Source: an uncultured bacterium (lineage in GTDB: Bacteria > Bacillota > Clostridia > Oscillospirales > Acutalibacteraceae). From it: DNA of 32,986 bases. The stretch is taken from positions 1 through 32,986 of the forward strand of contig CASFDQ010000083.1 in assembly GCA_949293385.1 (NCBI GenBank), read 5' to 3'. Shown in pieces: positions 1 to 5,845 of the stretch (positions are counted from its first letter, which is position 1; every line of letters begins with the position of its first letter). A program made the translations under genes and the position numbers. The notes below the pieces were generated by a model that ran no database searches, was not told where the DNA came from, and saw only the letters and a program-made list of their open reading frames with translations.

Positions 1-67
1 ACGATTGAACTGCTTGCTTCTTTAATTCTGCACTGTATTTCTTGTTCTTGTGCGTTCTTCTTGGCAT
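1..67 (-). CDS. IS3-family transposase OrfA, N-terminal fragment
   Basis: Reading the minus strand from the ATG at 67 gives MPRRTHKNKKYSAELKKQAV and continues off the window edge. A basic N-terminus followed by YSAELKKQAV is what the helix-turn-helix DNA-binding OrfA proteins of IS3-group elements (Pfam HTH_Tnp_1 type) look like at their start. A ribosome-binding site (AAGGGGATT on the minus strand, around 74-83) precedes it. Only about 22 residues are visible, so the family call rests on this short match and on the adjacent terminal inverted repeat. Whether the rest of the element is intact cannot be seen. Confidence 0.6.
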   Translation of the reverse strand, partial: MPRRTHKNKKYSAELKKQAVQS

Positions 68-72
68 AAATT

Positions 73-135
73 TAATCCCCTTAAAGTAGTCTTGAAAACT
101 TTTTGTTTTTTCAAGTGTCTACTCTAAGGGGATTA
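73..135. repeat. Long imperfect hairpin in the IS terminal/leader region
   Basis: TAATCCCCTTAAAGTAG (73-89) pairs with CTACTCTAAGGGGATTA (119-135) at 16 of 17 positions. Nested inside it, CTTGAAAA (91-98) pairs with TTTTCAAG (108-115). Together they form one extended stem between the IS edge and the transposase start codon. The inner copy covers the transposase ribosome site, so a transcript entering from outside would sequester it, a known protective arrangement in several IS families; that role is inferred here. Confidence 0.65.
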
Positions 136-169
136 TATCAAAACTTAGCGGCTTATTATTAGGTGATTT

Positions 170-1144
170 ATGAAAATACGTGAACCCGAATATTACTCTA
201 AATTTAAATGTATTGCAGACAGATGTCCCGATACCTGCTGCAGATATTGGCAGGACGAACTTAATGAGGGAGCATTTTCTACAGTATGCGCACATAAGAA
301 CGACTCAGATTTCCGTGAAGTAAAGGTAAAGGGGAGAAGGTCTAACGCCGTAATACTGCCGAATAAGAACGGAAACTGTCCGTTTCTTGAGGACTCGCTT
401 CTTTGTGGCTTATACAAAAAGGTCGGTCACGAAAATCTTCCCCGAACTTGTAGGCTCTATCCTCGTTTCATAAATACCTTCGGCGGTTACGAAGAAAGGG
501 GACTCTCTTTTTCCTGCCCGGCGGCCGCAGAGCTGATTTTTGAAAACAAGCTTAATTTTAATGAAACTATAAATGAAGAACCGATAACGTCGTTTACAGA
601 TGTTGATGCGGAGAGTTTTAAAACTGTCAAAGAAGTCCGCGATTACCTTATTGACTGTATTTCCTGCTCTGATTTACCGCTCAACGAACTTGTTTCGGCG
701 ATACTCGTATATGCAAAGAATATCCAATATAATTTAGAAAAAGGACAATTCAGCTCAGCCATAAATTTACGGATAACTGAGAATACCGAACCCTTTTATT
801 ACAGTAAAAAGCTTTTTAATAAAACAGTATCACTGCACCTGCGTAACAGTATTCTCAGAAACGAGTGGAAGAGCACTTTAATTTCGTCTTCATATGAAAT
901 CGGCTATGAAGATGTTTCTTCTTTTAAAACTTGGTTTAACTATTCAATATACCGTTATCTGATCCGTTGTGCCGATGAATTAGACTTTTTGTCGGTTATA
1001 AAGGCTGCCATCCTTTCTTATTTTTTAATTAGCAGGCTAGGGGAGGATCAACGTCTTTATATGCAACTTTACAGCAAAGAAACAGAACACAATCAAAGAA
1101 ACATTAAAAGATTGTTCGGTTTTGCAGAAAGAACAAAAATTTAG
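170..1144 (+). CDS. fliB: FliB-like (flagellin) lysine-N-methylase family protein
   Basis: This 324-residue protein matches the FliB lysine-N-methylase family, named for methylation of lysines on flagellin in enterobacteria and also found in many Clostridia. The family's Cys-rich N-terminus is complete: C14, C19, C23 and C24 (FKCIADRCPDTCC), then C70, C79, C94 and C116, with the typical contexts NGNCPF, PRTCRLYPRF and LSFSCP. Such a set suggests a metal or Fe-S centre. The rest is an unremarkable helical domain, and the ending LYSKETEHNQRN is usual for full-length members. The ATG at 170 follows AGGTG (160-164). No flagellar gene lies in this window, so the substrate is unknown. The gene starts only 29 bp after the inferred IS end, leaving little room for its original promoter. 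Confidence 0.75.
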   Translation: MKIREPEYYSKFKCIADRCPDTCCRYWQDELNEGAFSTVCAHKNDSDFREVKVKGRRSNAVILPNKNGNCPFLEDSLLCGLYKKVGHENLPRTCRLYPRFINTFGGYEERGLSFSCPAAAELIFENKLNFNETINEEPITSFTDVDAESFKTVKEVRDYLIDCISCSDLPLNELVSAILVYAKNIQYNLEKGQFSSAINLRITENTEPFYYSKKLFNKTVSLHLRNSILRNEWKSTLISSSYEIGYEDVSSFKTWFNYSIYRYLIRCADELDFLSVIKAAILSYFLISRLGEDQRLYMQLYSKETEHNQRNIKRLFGFAERTKI

Positions 1145-1151
1145 TTTTGTA

Positions 1152-1180
1152 TTGATAATCCGAAGCAAATAATATATAAT
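1152..1180 (+). promoter_or_regulatory. Sigma-A-type promoter for the first binding-protein gene
   Basis: TTGATA (1152-1157) and a perfect TATAAT (1175-1180) are separated by 17 bp, 28 bp upstream of the ATG at 1208. No terminator separates it from the preceding fliB-like gene. Confidence 0.8.
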
Positions 1181-1207
1181 AAGACCATAATCGTTTGGAG
1201 GATTATT

Positions 1208-1949
1208 ATGAAAAAAATTTTATCGCTTATAATGTGTAGCATTACTGCTTTGTTTTTGTTCATGTTCAAGCTCTGACCTTGCGTCGGTAATTAAAGACGG
1301 AGTGCTTGTTGTAGGTGTTACCGAATATGAGCCTATGGATTATCGTGACGGCGACGGTAATTGGGTAGGCTTTGACGCTGACCTTGCAAAGCTTACTGCC
1401 GAAAGACTTGGTGTAAAAGCGGAATTCGTAATAATCAACTGGGAAGAGAAGGTCGATAAGCTAACGGCTAAAGATATTGACTGTGTGTGGAACGGATATA
1501 CCGTAAACGATATTGATAAGGTAAGTTTTTCTGATGCTTATGCAAAAAATTCTCCGGTTCTCGTTGTACGCGGTGATAAGGCTGATGTAATCAAAGCTAC
1601 CGATGATCTTGACGGTCTTTCGGTCGCCTATGAAAAAGGTTCGTCATCCGAGAGGATTGCCGAAGATTTAAAATGTGATTTTAAAAAGCAGCCTCTCTCG
1701 CTACAAAAAGAAGCGCTCGATTCGGTAAAGAACGGAGAAGCTGACGCCTGTATCGTCGACAAAACTATTTTCGATTCCCTTGTTCACTCCGATTTAGTTT
1801 CGGTTTATACCTTTGAGAGCGAAAAATTTGCCGTTGGATTTAGAAAAGGCTCCGATCTCACAGAGGAGGTAAACCGAATACTGAAAGAACTTAAATCCGA
1901 GGGTATTCTTGATGCTTTGGCCGATAAATATAAAGTTGAATTAACCTGA
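1208..1949 (+). pseudogene. Amino-acid ABC transporter binding protein, canonical order, frameshifted in signal peptide
   Basis: A good ribosome site (GGAGG, 1197-1201) precedes the ATG at 1208, which opens MKKILSLIMCSITALF, a lipoprotein signal peptide that then runs into a TGA at 1274. In the +1 frame the sequence continues CSCSSSDLASVIKDG, a plausible lipobox Cys and mature N-terminus, and then a complete SBP_bac_3 domain to the TGA at 1949. Removing one base near the T5 run at 1253-1257 restores a normal lipoprotein of about 246 residues. Lobe order is canonical: LVVGVTEYEPMDY, GNWVGFDADLA, hinge VLVVRGDKAD, lobe II VAYEKGSSSERIA, GEADACIVD, return FAVGFRKGSDL. Where the family normally has an Arg binding the ligand carboxylate (TxxR before the PY motif), this protein reads TVNDIDKVSFSDAY, without Arg and shortened by about two residues. 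The GTG at 1302 could start a 215-residue form without a signal peptide. It may be a decaying gene or a sequencing error. Confidence 0.65.
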
Positions 1950-1953
1950 TAAA

Positions 1954-1983
1954 ACAAAAAGCAGAAATTTTTCTGCTTTTTGT
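1954..1983 (+). terminator. Intrinsic terminator after the first binding-protein gene
   Basis: ACAAAAAGCAGAAA (1954-1967) pairs with the downstream TTTCTGCTTTTTGT (1970-1983), giving a stem that ends in a T-run directly after the TGA at 1949. Its right arm touches the -35 box of the next promoter. Confidence 0.8.
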
Positions 1984-2011
1984 TGACTTTTGGGGATTTA
2001 TGATTTATAAT
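1983..2011 (+). promoter_or_regulatory. Sigma-A-type promoter for the permuted binding protein and transporter operon
   Basis: TTGACT (1983-1988) and TATAAT (2006-2011) are separated by 17 bp, 45 bp upstream of the ATG at 2057. It follows the preceding terminator immediately, so the second binding protein, permease and ATPase form an independent transcription unit. Confidence 0.85.
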
Positions 2012-2056
2012 TTAGTAAATCATCACTTTATCATACTAAACTGGAGGAGAAAATTT

Positions 2057-2836
2057 ATGAAAAAAATTATTTCTTTACTGATGGTTGCTGTTATGTGTTT
2101 ACTTTGCTTTGCGGGATGCGGATCTTCCGAGAAGATCGTTGTAGCCGAGAAGGGTTCTGCCGGTGAAACCGTCGCAAAGGATCTTGAAGGCTATTCCTAC
2201 ACCGCTGTTGACACGCAGAACAAGGCTCTTATCGAAGTTAAATCCGGAACCGCCGATGCTGCTATTGTTGACTACGTTCTTTCTATCGGTTCTATCGGTG
2301 AAGGTACCGACTTTGAAGACCTCAAGGTAGAGGGAGAGGGCTATAATTCCGAATACTACGGTATCGCTTTCAGAAAGGGATCTGACGTAACTGCTAAGGT
2401 CAACGAAGCTATCAAGACCTTAAAGGATAACGGTAAGCTTGCTGAGATCGCTTCTACATACAAGCTTCAGGATCGCATCGTCGCTACCGACTCTTTTGAT
2501 CCCTTTAAGCAGGACGAGGAAAACTCCGATTGGGAATACATCAAGAACAAGGGTGAGCTTATCATCGGAATCACTTACTTCGCTCCTATGAACTACGAAA
2601 ACGATAAGGGCGAGCTCGTAGGCTTTGAAACCGAATTCGCAAAAGCTGTTTGCGAGATACTCGGCGTGACCCCCAAGTTTGTTGAGATCAACTGGGGTGC
2701 AAAGGAAACCGAGCTTCAGGCAAAGAACATCGATTGCATTTGGAACGGAATGACCATCGATGAAGAAAGAAAGCAGAATATGAGTATTACCATTCCTTAT
2801 ATGGAAAATCAGCAGGTAATGGTTGTTAAAAAATAG
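2057..2836 (+). CDS. Circularly permuted amino-acid ABC transporter binding lipoprotein
   Basis: The ATG at 2057 is chosen over the in-frame ATG at 2000 because GGAGGAG (2043-2049) sits in front of it and it opens a lipoprotein signal peptide, MKKIISLLMVAVMCLLCFAG, with Cys21 as lipid anchor; the product is 259 residues. The mature protein holds every part of an SBP_bac_3 domain in rotated order. Lobe II comes first (about 26-90: KIVVAEKGSAGETVA, GTADAAIVD). Then the normally C-terminal segment (about 96-137: YNSEYYGIAFRKGSDV, NEAIKTLKDNGKLAEIA). Then a linker (138-165), and last the normally N-terminal half of lobe I (166-259: GELIIGITYFAPMNY, GELVGFETEFAKAV, NGMTIDEERKQ with Arg238, IPYMENQQVMVVKK). 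The stop falls where a normal protein would cross the hinge into lobe II. D72 and R238, the expected ligand amino and carboxylate contacts, are both kept. Codon use is biased as in well-expressed genes, arguing against decay. It is followed 15 bp later by the permease. Confidence 0.8.
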   Translation: MKKIISLLMVAVMCLLCFAGCGSSEKIVVAEKGSAGETVAKDLEGYSYTAVDTQNKALIEVKSGTADAAIVDYVLSIGSIGEGTDFEDLKVEGEGYNSEYYGIAFRKGSDVTAKVNEAIKTLKDNGKLAEIASTYKLQDRIVATDSFDPFKQDEENSDWEYIKNKGELIIGITYFAPMNYENDKGELVGFETEFAKAVCEILGVTPKFVEINWGAKETELQAKNIDCIWNGMTIDEERKQNMSITIPYMENQQVMVVKK

Positions 2837-2851
2837 TATCGGAGATTTTGA

Positions 2852-3505
2852 ATGTCAGGCCCATCCTTTCTAAACGTAACGATAGACCTGCTCACGGGAT
2901 TTCTCGATAACCTAGAACTGTTTGGTCTTACGCTGTTGTTTTCACTTCCGCTTGGACTTATTGTGACCTTTGGCTCTATGTCTAAATTTAAACCTTTAGC
3001 TTGGTTCACGAAGGTATTCGTCTGGATCATCAGAGGTACGCCTCTGATGCTCCAGATTTTTGTGGTATATTACGTACCGGGTTTGGTTTTTGAAGTGCCG
3101 ATGAGAGAAAGAATGCTTGCGGCCATTATAGCGTTTGTTATAAATTACTCCTGTTATTTCAGCGAGATATACAGAGGCGGCATCGAAAGCATCTCAAAAG
3201 GTCAATATGAAGCAGGTCAGGTTCTCGGAATGACTAAAACGCAGACCTTTTTCAGGGTCGTTCTGCTACAGGTAGTAAAGAGGATCCTGCCTCCGATGAG
3301 TAACGAAATTATCACCCTTGTCAAGGATACCTCTTTGGCAAGAATTATTGCCGTTCCCGAAATCCTTATGTGCGCAGAAAGATTTACGGGAAAGGGACTT
3401 ATCTGGCCGCTTTTCTACACGGCGGTATTTTTCCTTGTTTTCAATGGCGTTTTAACCTTACTTTTCGGATATCTTGAGAAGAAATTAAACTATTTCAGGA
3501 GTTAA
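2852..3505 (+). CDS. Amino-acid ABC transporter permease (HisM/GlnP family)
   Basis: This 217-residue membrane protein has the layout of polar amino-acid permeases: an N-terminal helix (FGLTLLFSLPLGLIVTFG), the family motif RGTPLMLQIF near residue 60, and the cytoplasmic EAA loop GGIESISKGQYEAGQVLGMT that docks on the ATPase. About five membrane helices are visible. It begins at ATG 2852 behind GGAG (2841-2844), 15 bp after the permuted binding protein, and ends 3 bp before the ATPase gene, so the three are co-transcribed. As a single permease gene it probably acts as a homodimer. The exact amino acid carried cannot be read from the sequence. Confidence 0.9.
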   Translation: MSGPSFLNVTIDLLTGFLDNLELFGLTLLFSLPLGLIVTFGSMSKFKPLAWFTKVFVWIIRGTPLMLQIFVVYYVPGLVFEVPMRERMLAAIIAFVINYSCYFSEIYRGGIESISKGQYEAGQVLGMTKTQTFFRVVLLQVVKRILPPMSNEIITLVKDTSLARIIAVPEILMCAERFTGKGLIWPLFYTAVFFLVFNGVLTLLFGYLEKKLNYFRS

Positions 3506-3508
3506 AAA

Positions 3509-4306
3509 ATGGCTTTATTTGAAGTTAAAAACATAATTAAAAGCTTCGGTAAAGCCGAGGTTTTAAAGGATATTTCCTTTGAGCAGGAGGAAGGCTCGGT
3601 TCTTTCGATAATAGGTTCATCCGGTAGCGGAAAAACTACGCTTCTCCGCTGTATAACCGGTCTTGAAACTGCAGACAGCGGTTTTATAAGGGTAGAAGAT
3701 CGAGTACTGTTCGATAGCTCTTCTACCGTCAAACTTACCGGTGAAGAAAAGAGACTTAATCAGCTTACTACCGGACTCGTATTTCAGTCTTTCAACCTTT
3801 TTCCGCAGTATACGGTTTTGGATAACGTAATGCTTGCCCGAAAGCTTACTTCTGTAAAAGAGTTAAAGAGAAAGAAGGCTAGCAAGGCCGAGATCGCCGA
3901 AGCTACCGAAATGCTCAAAGAGGAGGCTATATCCCTTATTGAAAGCGTCGGCCTGTCCGATAAGCTAACGTATTATCCCTGTGAGCTTTCCGGAGGCCAG
4001 CAGCAGAGAGTTGCTATTGCAAGAGCCTTGATGCTTTCTCCAAAAATTCTATGCTTTGACGAACCTACCTCCGCGCTTGATCCTCAGATCACCGTAGAAG
4101 TGCTTAAGGTTATAGCAAATCTTGCGAAGCAGGGCAGAACTATGGTCATAGTAACGCACGAAATGGGATTTGCCAAAGAGGTTTCTGACAAGATAATATT
4201 TATGGACGACGGAATCATTGCCGAGGAGGGTACACCCGAGCAGATTTTTGATAACCCTAAAACGCCCGCACTTCGTGCCTTTTTAAGTTCTATGATAAAA
4301 GTATAA
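3509..4306 (+). CDS. Amino-acid ABC transporter ATP-binding protein (GlnQ/HisP family)
   Basis: This 265-residue ATPase powers the importer. All nucleotide-binding motifs are present: Walker [10 protein letters not shown] (36-44), Q-loop Gln93, signature LSGGQQQR (160-167), Walker B ILCFDEP (180-186) and the H-loop His217 (VTHEMGF). GlnQ-type proteins are usually about 240 residues. The extra length is mostly a Lys/Glu-rich stretch at about 112-142, between the Q-loop and the signature, in the helical subdomain that touches the permease. The start follows AGGAG (3498-3502). A terminator closes the operon at 4314-4335. I infer import of a polar or acidic amino acid, or cystine. Confidence 0.92.
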   Translation: MALFEVKNIIKSFGKAEVLKDISFEQEEGSVLSIIGSSGSGKTTLLRCITGLETADSGFIRVEDRVLFDSSSTVKLTGEEKRLNQLTTGLVFQSFNLFPQYTVLDNVMLARKLTSVKELKRKKASKAEIAEATEMLKEEAISLIESVGLSDKLTYYPCELSGGQQQRVAIARALMLSPKILCFDEPTSALDPQITVEVLKVIANLAKQGRTMVIVTHEMGFAKEVSDKIIFMDDGIIAEEGTPEQIFDNPKTPALRAFLSSMIKV

Positions 4307-4313
4307 GATCAAA

Positions 4314-4345
4314 CCCCGAGTTTTTTAGCTCGGGGTATATCATTT
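4314..4345 (+). terminator. Intrinsic terminator after the ABC transporter operon
   Basis: CCCCGAG (4314-4320) pairs with CTCGGGG (4329-4335) around an 8-nt loop and is followed by an AT-rich tract. Confidence 0.75.
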
Positions 4346-4395
4346 TTTATATTTTTTCATAAAATAGAACAGAGACGTTTTGCGGAGATGTTATT

Positions 4396-4611
4396 ATGAA
4401 AAATATAATCGTAACAGGAACCGTAACCTACGCCATAAGAGGTAGAGATATACTGAGAAAAAACGGTTTTAAAGCAACCGTAGAGCGAAACAGTTCGGGT
4501 CTCGGTCGACATGGATGCGGATACGGAATAGTAGTTATCGGAGATATTGATAATGCGTTGGAAATTTTAAAGATGAATTCAATTAAGATCATTGATGTAA
4601 ATAAGAAGTAG
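4396..4611 (+). CDS. Small Cys-containing protein, DUF3343 (Se/S carrier-like) family candidate
   Basis: The product has 71 residues. An initial beta strand (KNIIVTGTVTYAIRGRDIL), a helix, and a single Cys in RHGCGYGIVVIGDIDNALE resemble the DUF3343 'putative Se/S carrier-like' family, in which the central Cys may carry persulfide or perselenide sulfur. The neighbour supports this: a cysteine-desulfurase-like enzyme follows directly, a pairing known from Clostridia and from selenium-dependent molybdenum hydroxylase gene sets. I infer that the protein accepts sulfur or selenium from that enzyme. A hairpin with a T-run lies between the two genes. The family call is from memory of its pattern and is moderate. 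Confidence 0.6.
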   Translation: MKNIIVTGTVTYAIRGRDILRKNGFKATVERNSSGLGRHGCGYGIVVIGDIDNALEILKMNSIKIIDVNKK

Positions 4612-4615
4612 AACG

Positions 4616-4640
4616 GCGCACAGTATTCTGTGCGCTTTTT
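4616..4640 (+). terminator. Intrinsic terminator/attenuator between the carrier and desulfurase genes
   Basis: GCGCACAG (4616-4623), loop TATT, CTGTGCGC (4628-4635) and five Ts (4636-4640) form a textbook terminator. It sits 4 bp after the upstream stop codon and touches the ribosome site of the next gene (GAGGTG, 4641-4646). Confidence 0.8.
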
Positions 4641-4653
4641 GAGGTGTTTGTAT

Positions 4654-5787
4654 GTGATATATTTAGATAATGCCGCAACCGGTGGCAGAAAGCCTGATTC
4701 AGTCAAAAAAGCTGTAAACGATACTCTGAGCAGACTTTGCGCCAATCCCGGTCATAGCGGTCACAGACTGTCTGAGACGGCTGCTGAGGCTGTTTTTGAC
4801 GTCAGAAGCAAGATAAAGAAAATGGTTGGTGCTACGAGCGAAACGGAGGTTTGTTTTACTCAAAACTGCACTCACGCTATAAACGTTGTGCTAAGCGGAG
4901 TCTTGAACAGTCGCGACCACGTAATTATTTCTTCTCTTGAGCATAACGCGGTTTTACGTCCGCTTAATTATCTAAAGCTGCGGAATAACGTAGAGTTTGA
5001 TGTTGCGGAGGTATACGATACGGATGATGAATTAACTGTAAGGAGAATTGAAAAGCTGATAAATAAGAACACTAAACTCGTATTATTGACCGCAGCTTCA
5101 AACGTGACGGGAAAGAGACTTCCTCTTCGATCCGTTGGTGAATTGTGCCGTAGAAACGGTATTATGTTTGCCGTTGACGGGGCACAAGGCGTCGGTGTCT
5201 TACCGCTTGATATGAATGTAATGAATATCGATTATCTTTGCATCGCGCCTCACAAGGGGCTATATGCGCCGATGGGCGTCGGCGTTTTGGTTGCAAGAAA
5301 AAATATAGATAATATTTTGATCTCGGGTGGTACAGGCTCAGACTCTGCTAATCCGTATCAGCCCGAGGAGCTTCCTGAGAGAATCGAAAGCGGAACGGTC
5401 AATCTTCCCGGAATTATCGGCTGTGGCGCAGGAATCGATTTTGTAAATTCTTTAGGTTGCGAAAAGATCTATAAGCATGAAATTGATCTTTGTAAGGAAC
5501 TCTACAGAGAATTGGTAAAAATGGGCGCTGAATTATATTCTTGTGCTCCGGACATGTACAGGTATGCACCGCTCGTTTCGTTTAACCTTAAAGGTTACGG
5601 ATCTGACGAAGTCGGTAATTATTTATCAAAGCAGGGGATAGCGGTAAGAAGTGGACTTCATTGTGCTCCGCTTGCCCATAAAAGCATAGGAACCCTTGAT
5701 AGGGGAACGGTCAGAGTTTCTCCTTCGGTGTACAATTCCGAAAACGATATAAAAAAATTGATTTTTCTTATAAAAAGACTAATTTAA
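4654..5787 (+). CDS. Class V aminotransferase, cysteine desulfurase-like (EF2568/TIGR01977 type)
   Basis: This PLP enzyme of 377 residues (from GTG 4654) most likely releases sulfur or selenium from cysteine or selenocysteine. It opens with MIYLDNAATGGRKPDSV, the class V N-terminus. The PLP-binding Lys is K201 (APHKGL) and the catalytic Cys is C337 in VRSGLHCAP; DGAQGVG supplies the cofactor Asp and Gln. NPGHSGHRLS near residue 37 is typical of the EF2568-like subgroup. GTG 4654 is preferred because GAGGTG (4641-4646) lies 7 nt upstream; an upstream GTG at 4630 lies inside the terminator stem. The preceding small Cys protein is a possible acceptor. No iscU or sufU homologue is nearby, so a role in general Fe-S assembly is less supported than a dedicated S/Se role. 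Confidence 0.8.
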   Translation: MIYLDNAATGGRKPDSVKKAVNDTLSRLCANPGHSGHRLSETAAEAVFDVRSKIKKMVGATSETEVCFTQNCTHAINVVLSGVLNSRDHVIISSLEHNAVLRPLNYLKLRNNVEFDVAEVYDTDDELTVRRIEKLINKNTKLVLLTAASNVTGKRLPLRSVGELCRRNGIMFAVDGAQGVGVLPLDMNVMNIDYLCIAPHKGLYAPMGVGVLVARKNIDNILISGGTGSDSANPYQPEELPERIESGTVNLPGIIGCGAGIDFVNSLGCEKIYKHEIDLCKELYRELVKMGAELYSCAPDMYRYAPLVSFNLKGYGSDEVGNYLSKQGIAVRSGLHCAPLAHKSIGTLDRGTVRVSPSVYNSENDIKKLIFLIKRLI

Positions 5788-5790
5788 CTG

Positions 5791-5819
5791 TTGAATTAAG
5801 GTTACAGTTGTGATAAAAT
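5791..5819 (+). promoter_or_regulatory. Promoter of the cdaA-cdaR unit
   Basis: TTGAAT (5791-5796) and TAAAAT (5814-5819) are separated by 17 bp, 26 bp upstream of the TTG start at 5846. Confidence 0.7.
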
Positions 5820-5833
5820 AAATATAACTGTAA
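5802..5833. promoter_or_regulatory. Perfect inverted repeat spanning the -10 box of the cdaA promoter
   Basis: TTACAGTT (5802-5809) and AACTGTAA (5826-5833) are exact reverse complements 16 bp apart, with the TAAAAT -10 box between them. A third half-site, AACTGT, lies at 5786-5791, overlapping the start of the -35 box. The placement fits a repressor operator; the regulator is not identifiable here. Confidence 0.5.
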
Positions 5834-5845
5834 AAGGGGGAAGTA

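Larger units (their letters stand above)
1..140 (-). mobile_element. End of an IS3-like insertion sequence (partial, runs off the window)
   Basis: The first 67 bases encode, on the minus strand, the start of an OrfA-type transposase, and the sequence out to about position 140 looks like the terminal region of the element. Read from outside inwards, the end begins TGATATAATCCCC and holds a near-perfect long inverted repeat (73-89 with 119-135). The outer boundary at 140 is inferred from the 5'-TG end expected of this family and from where the hairpin stops; a target-site duplication cannot be checked because the other end is outside the window. The element points away from the downstream gene. 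Confidence 0.6.

Noticed and set aside
2000..2056. Upstream in-frame ATG that would lengthen the permuted binding protein by 19 residues
   Set aside because: It overlaps the promoter -10 region, has no ribosome site, and would put residues in front of a clear lipoprotein signal peptide.
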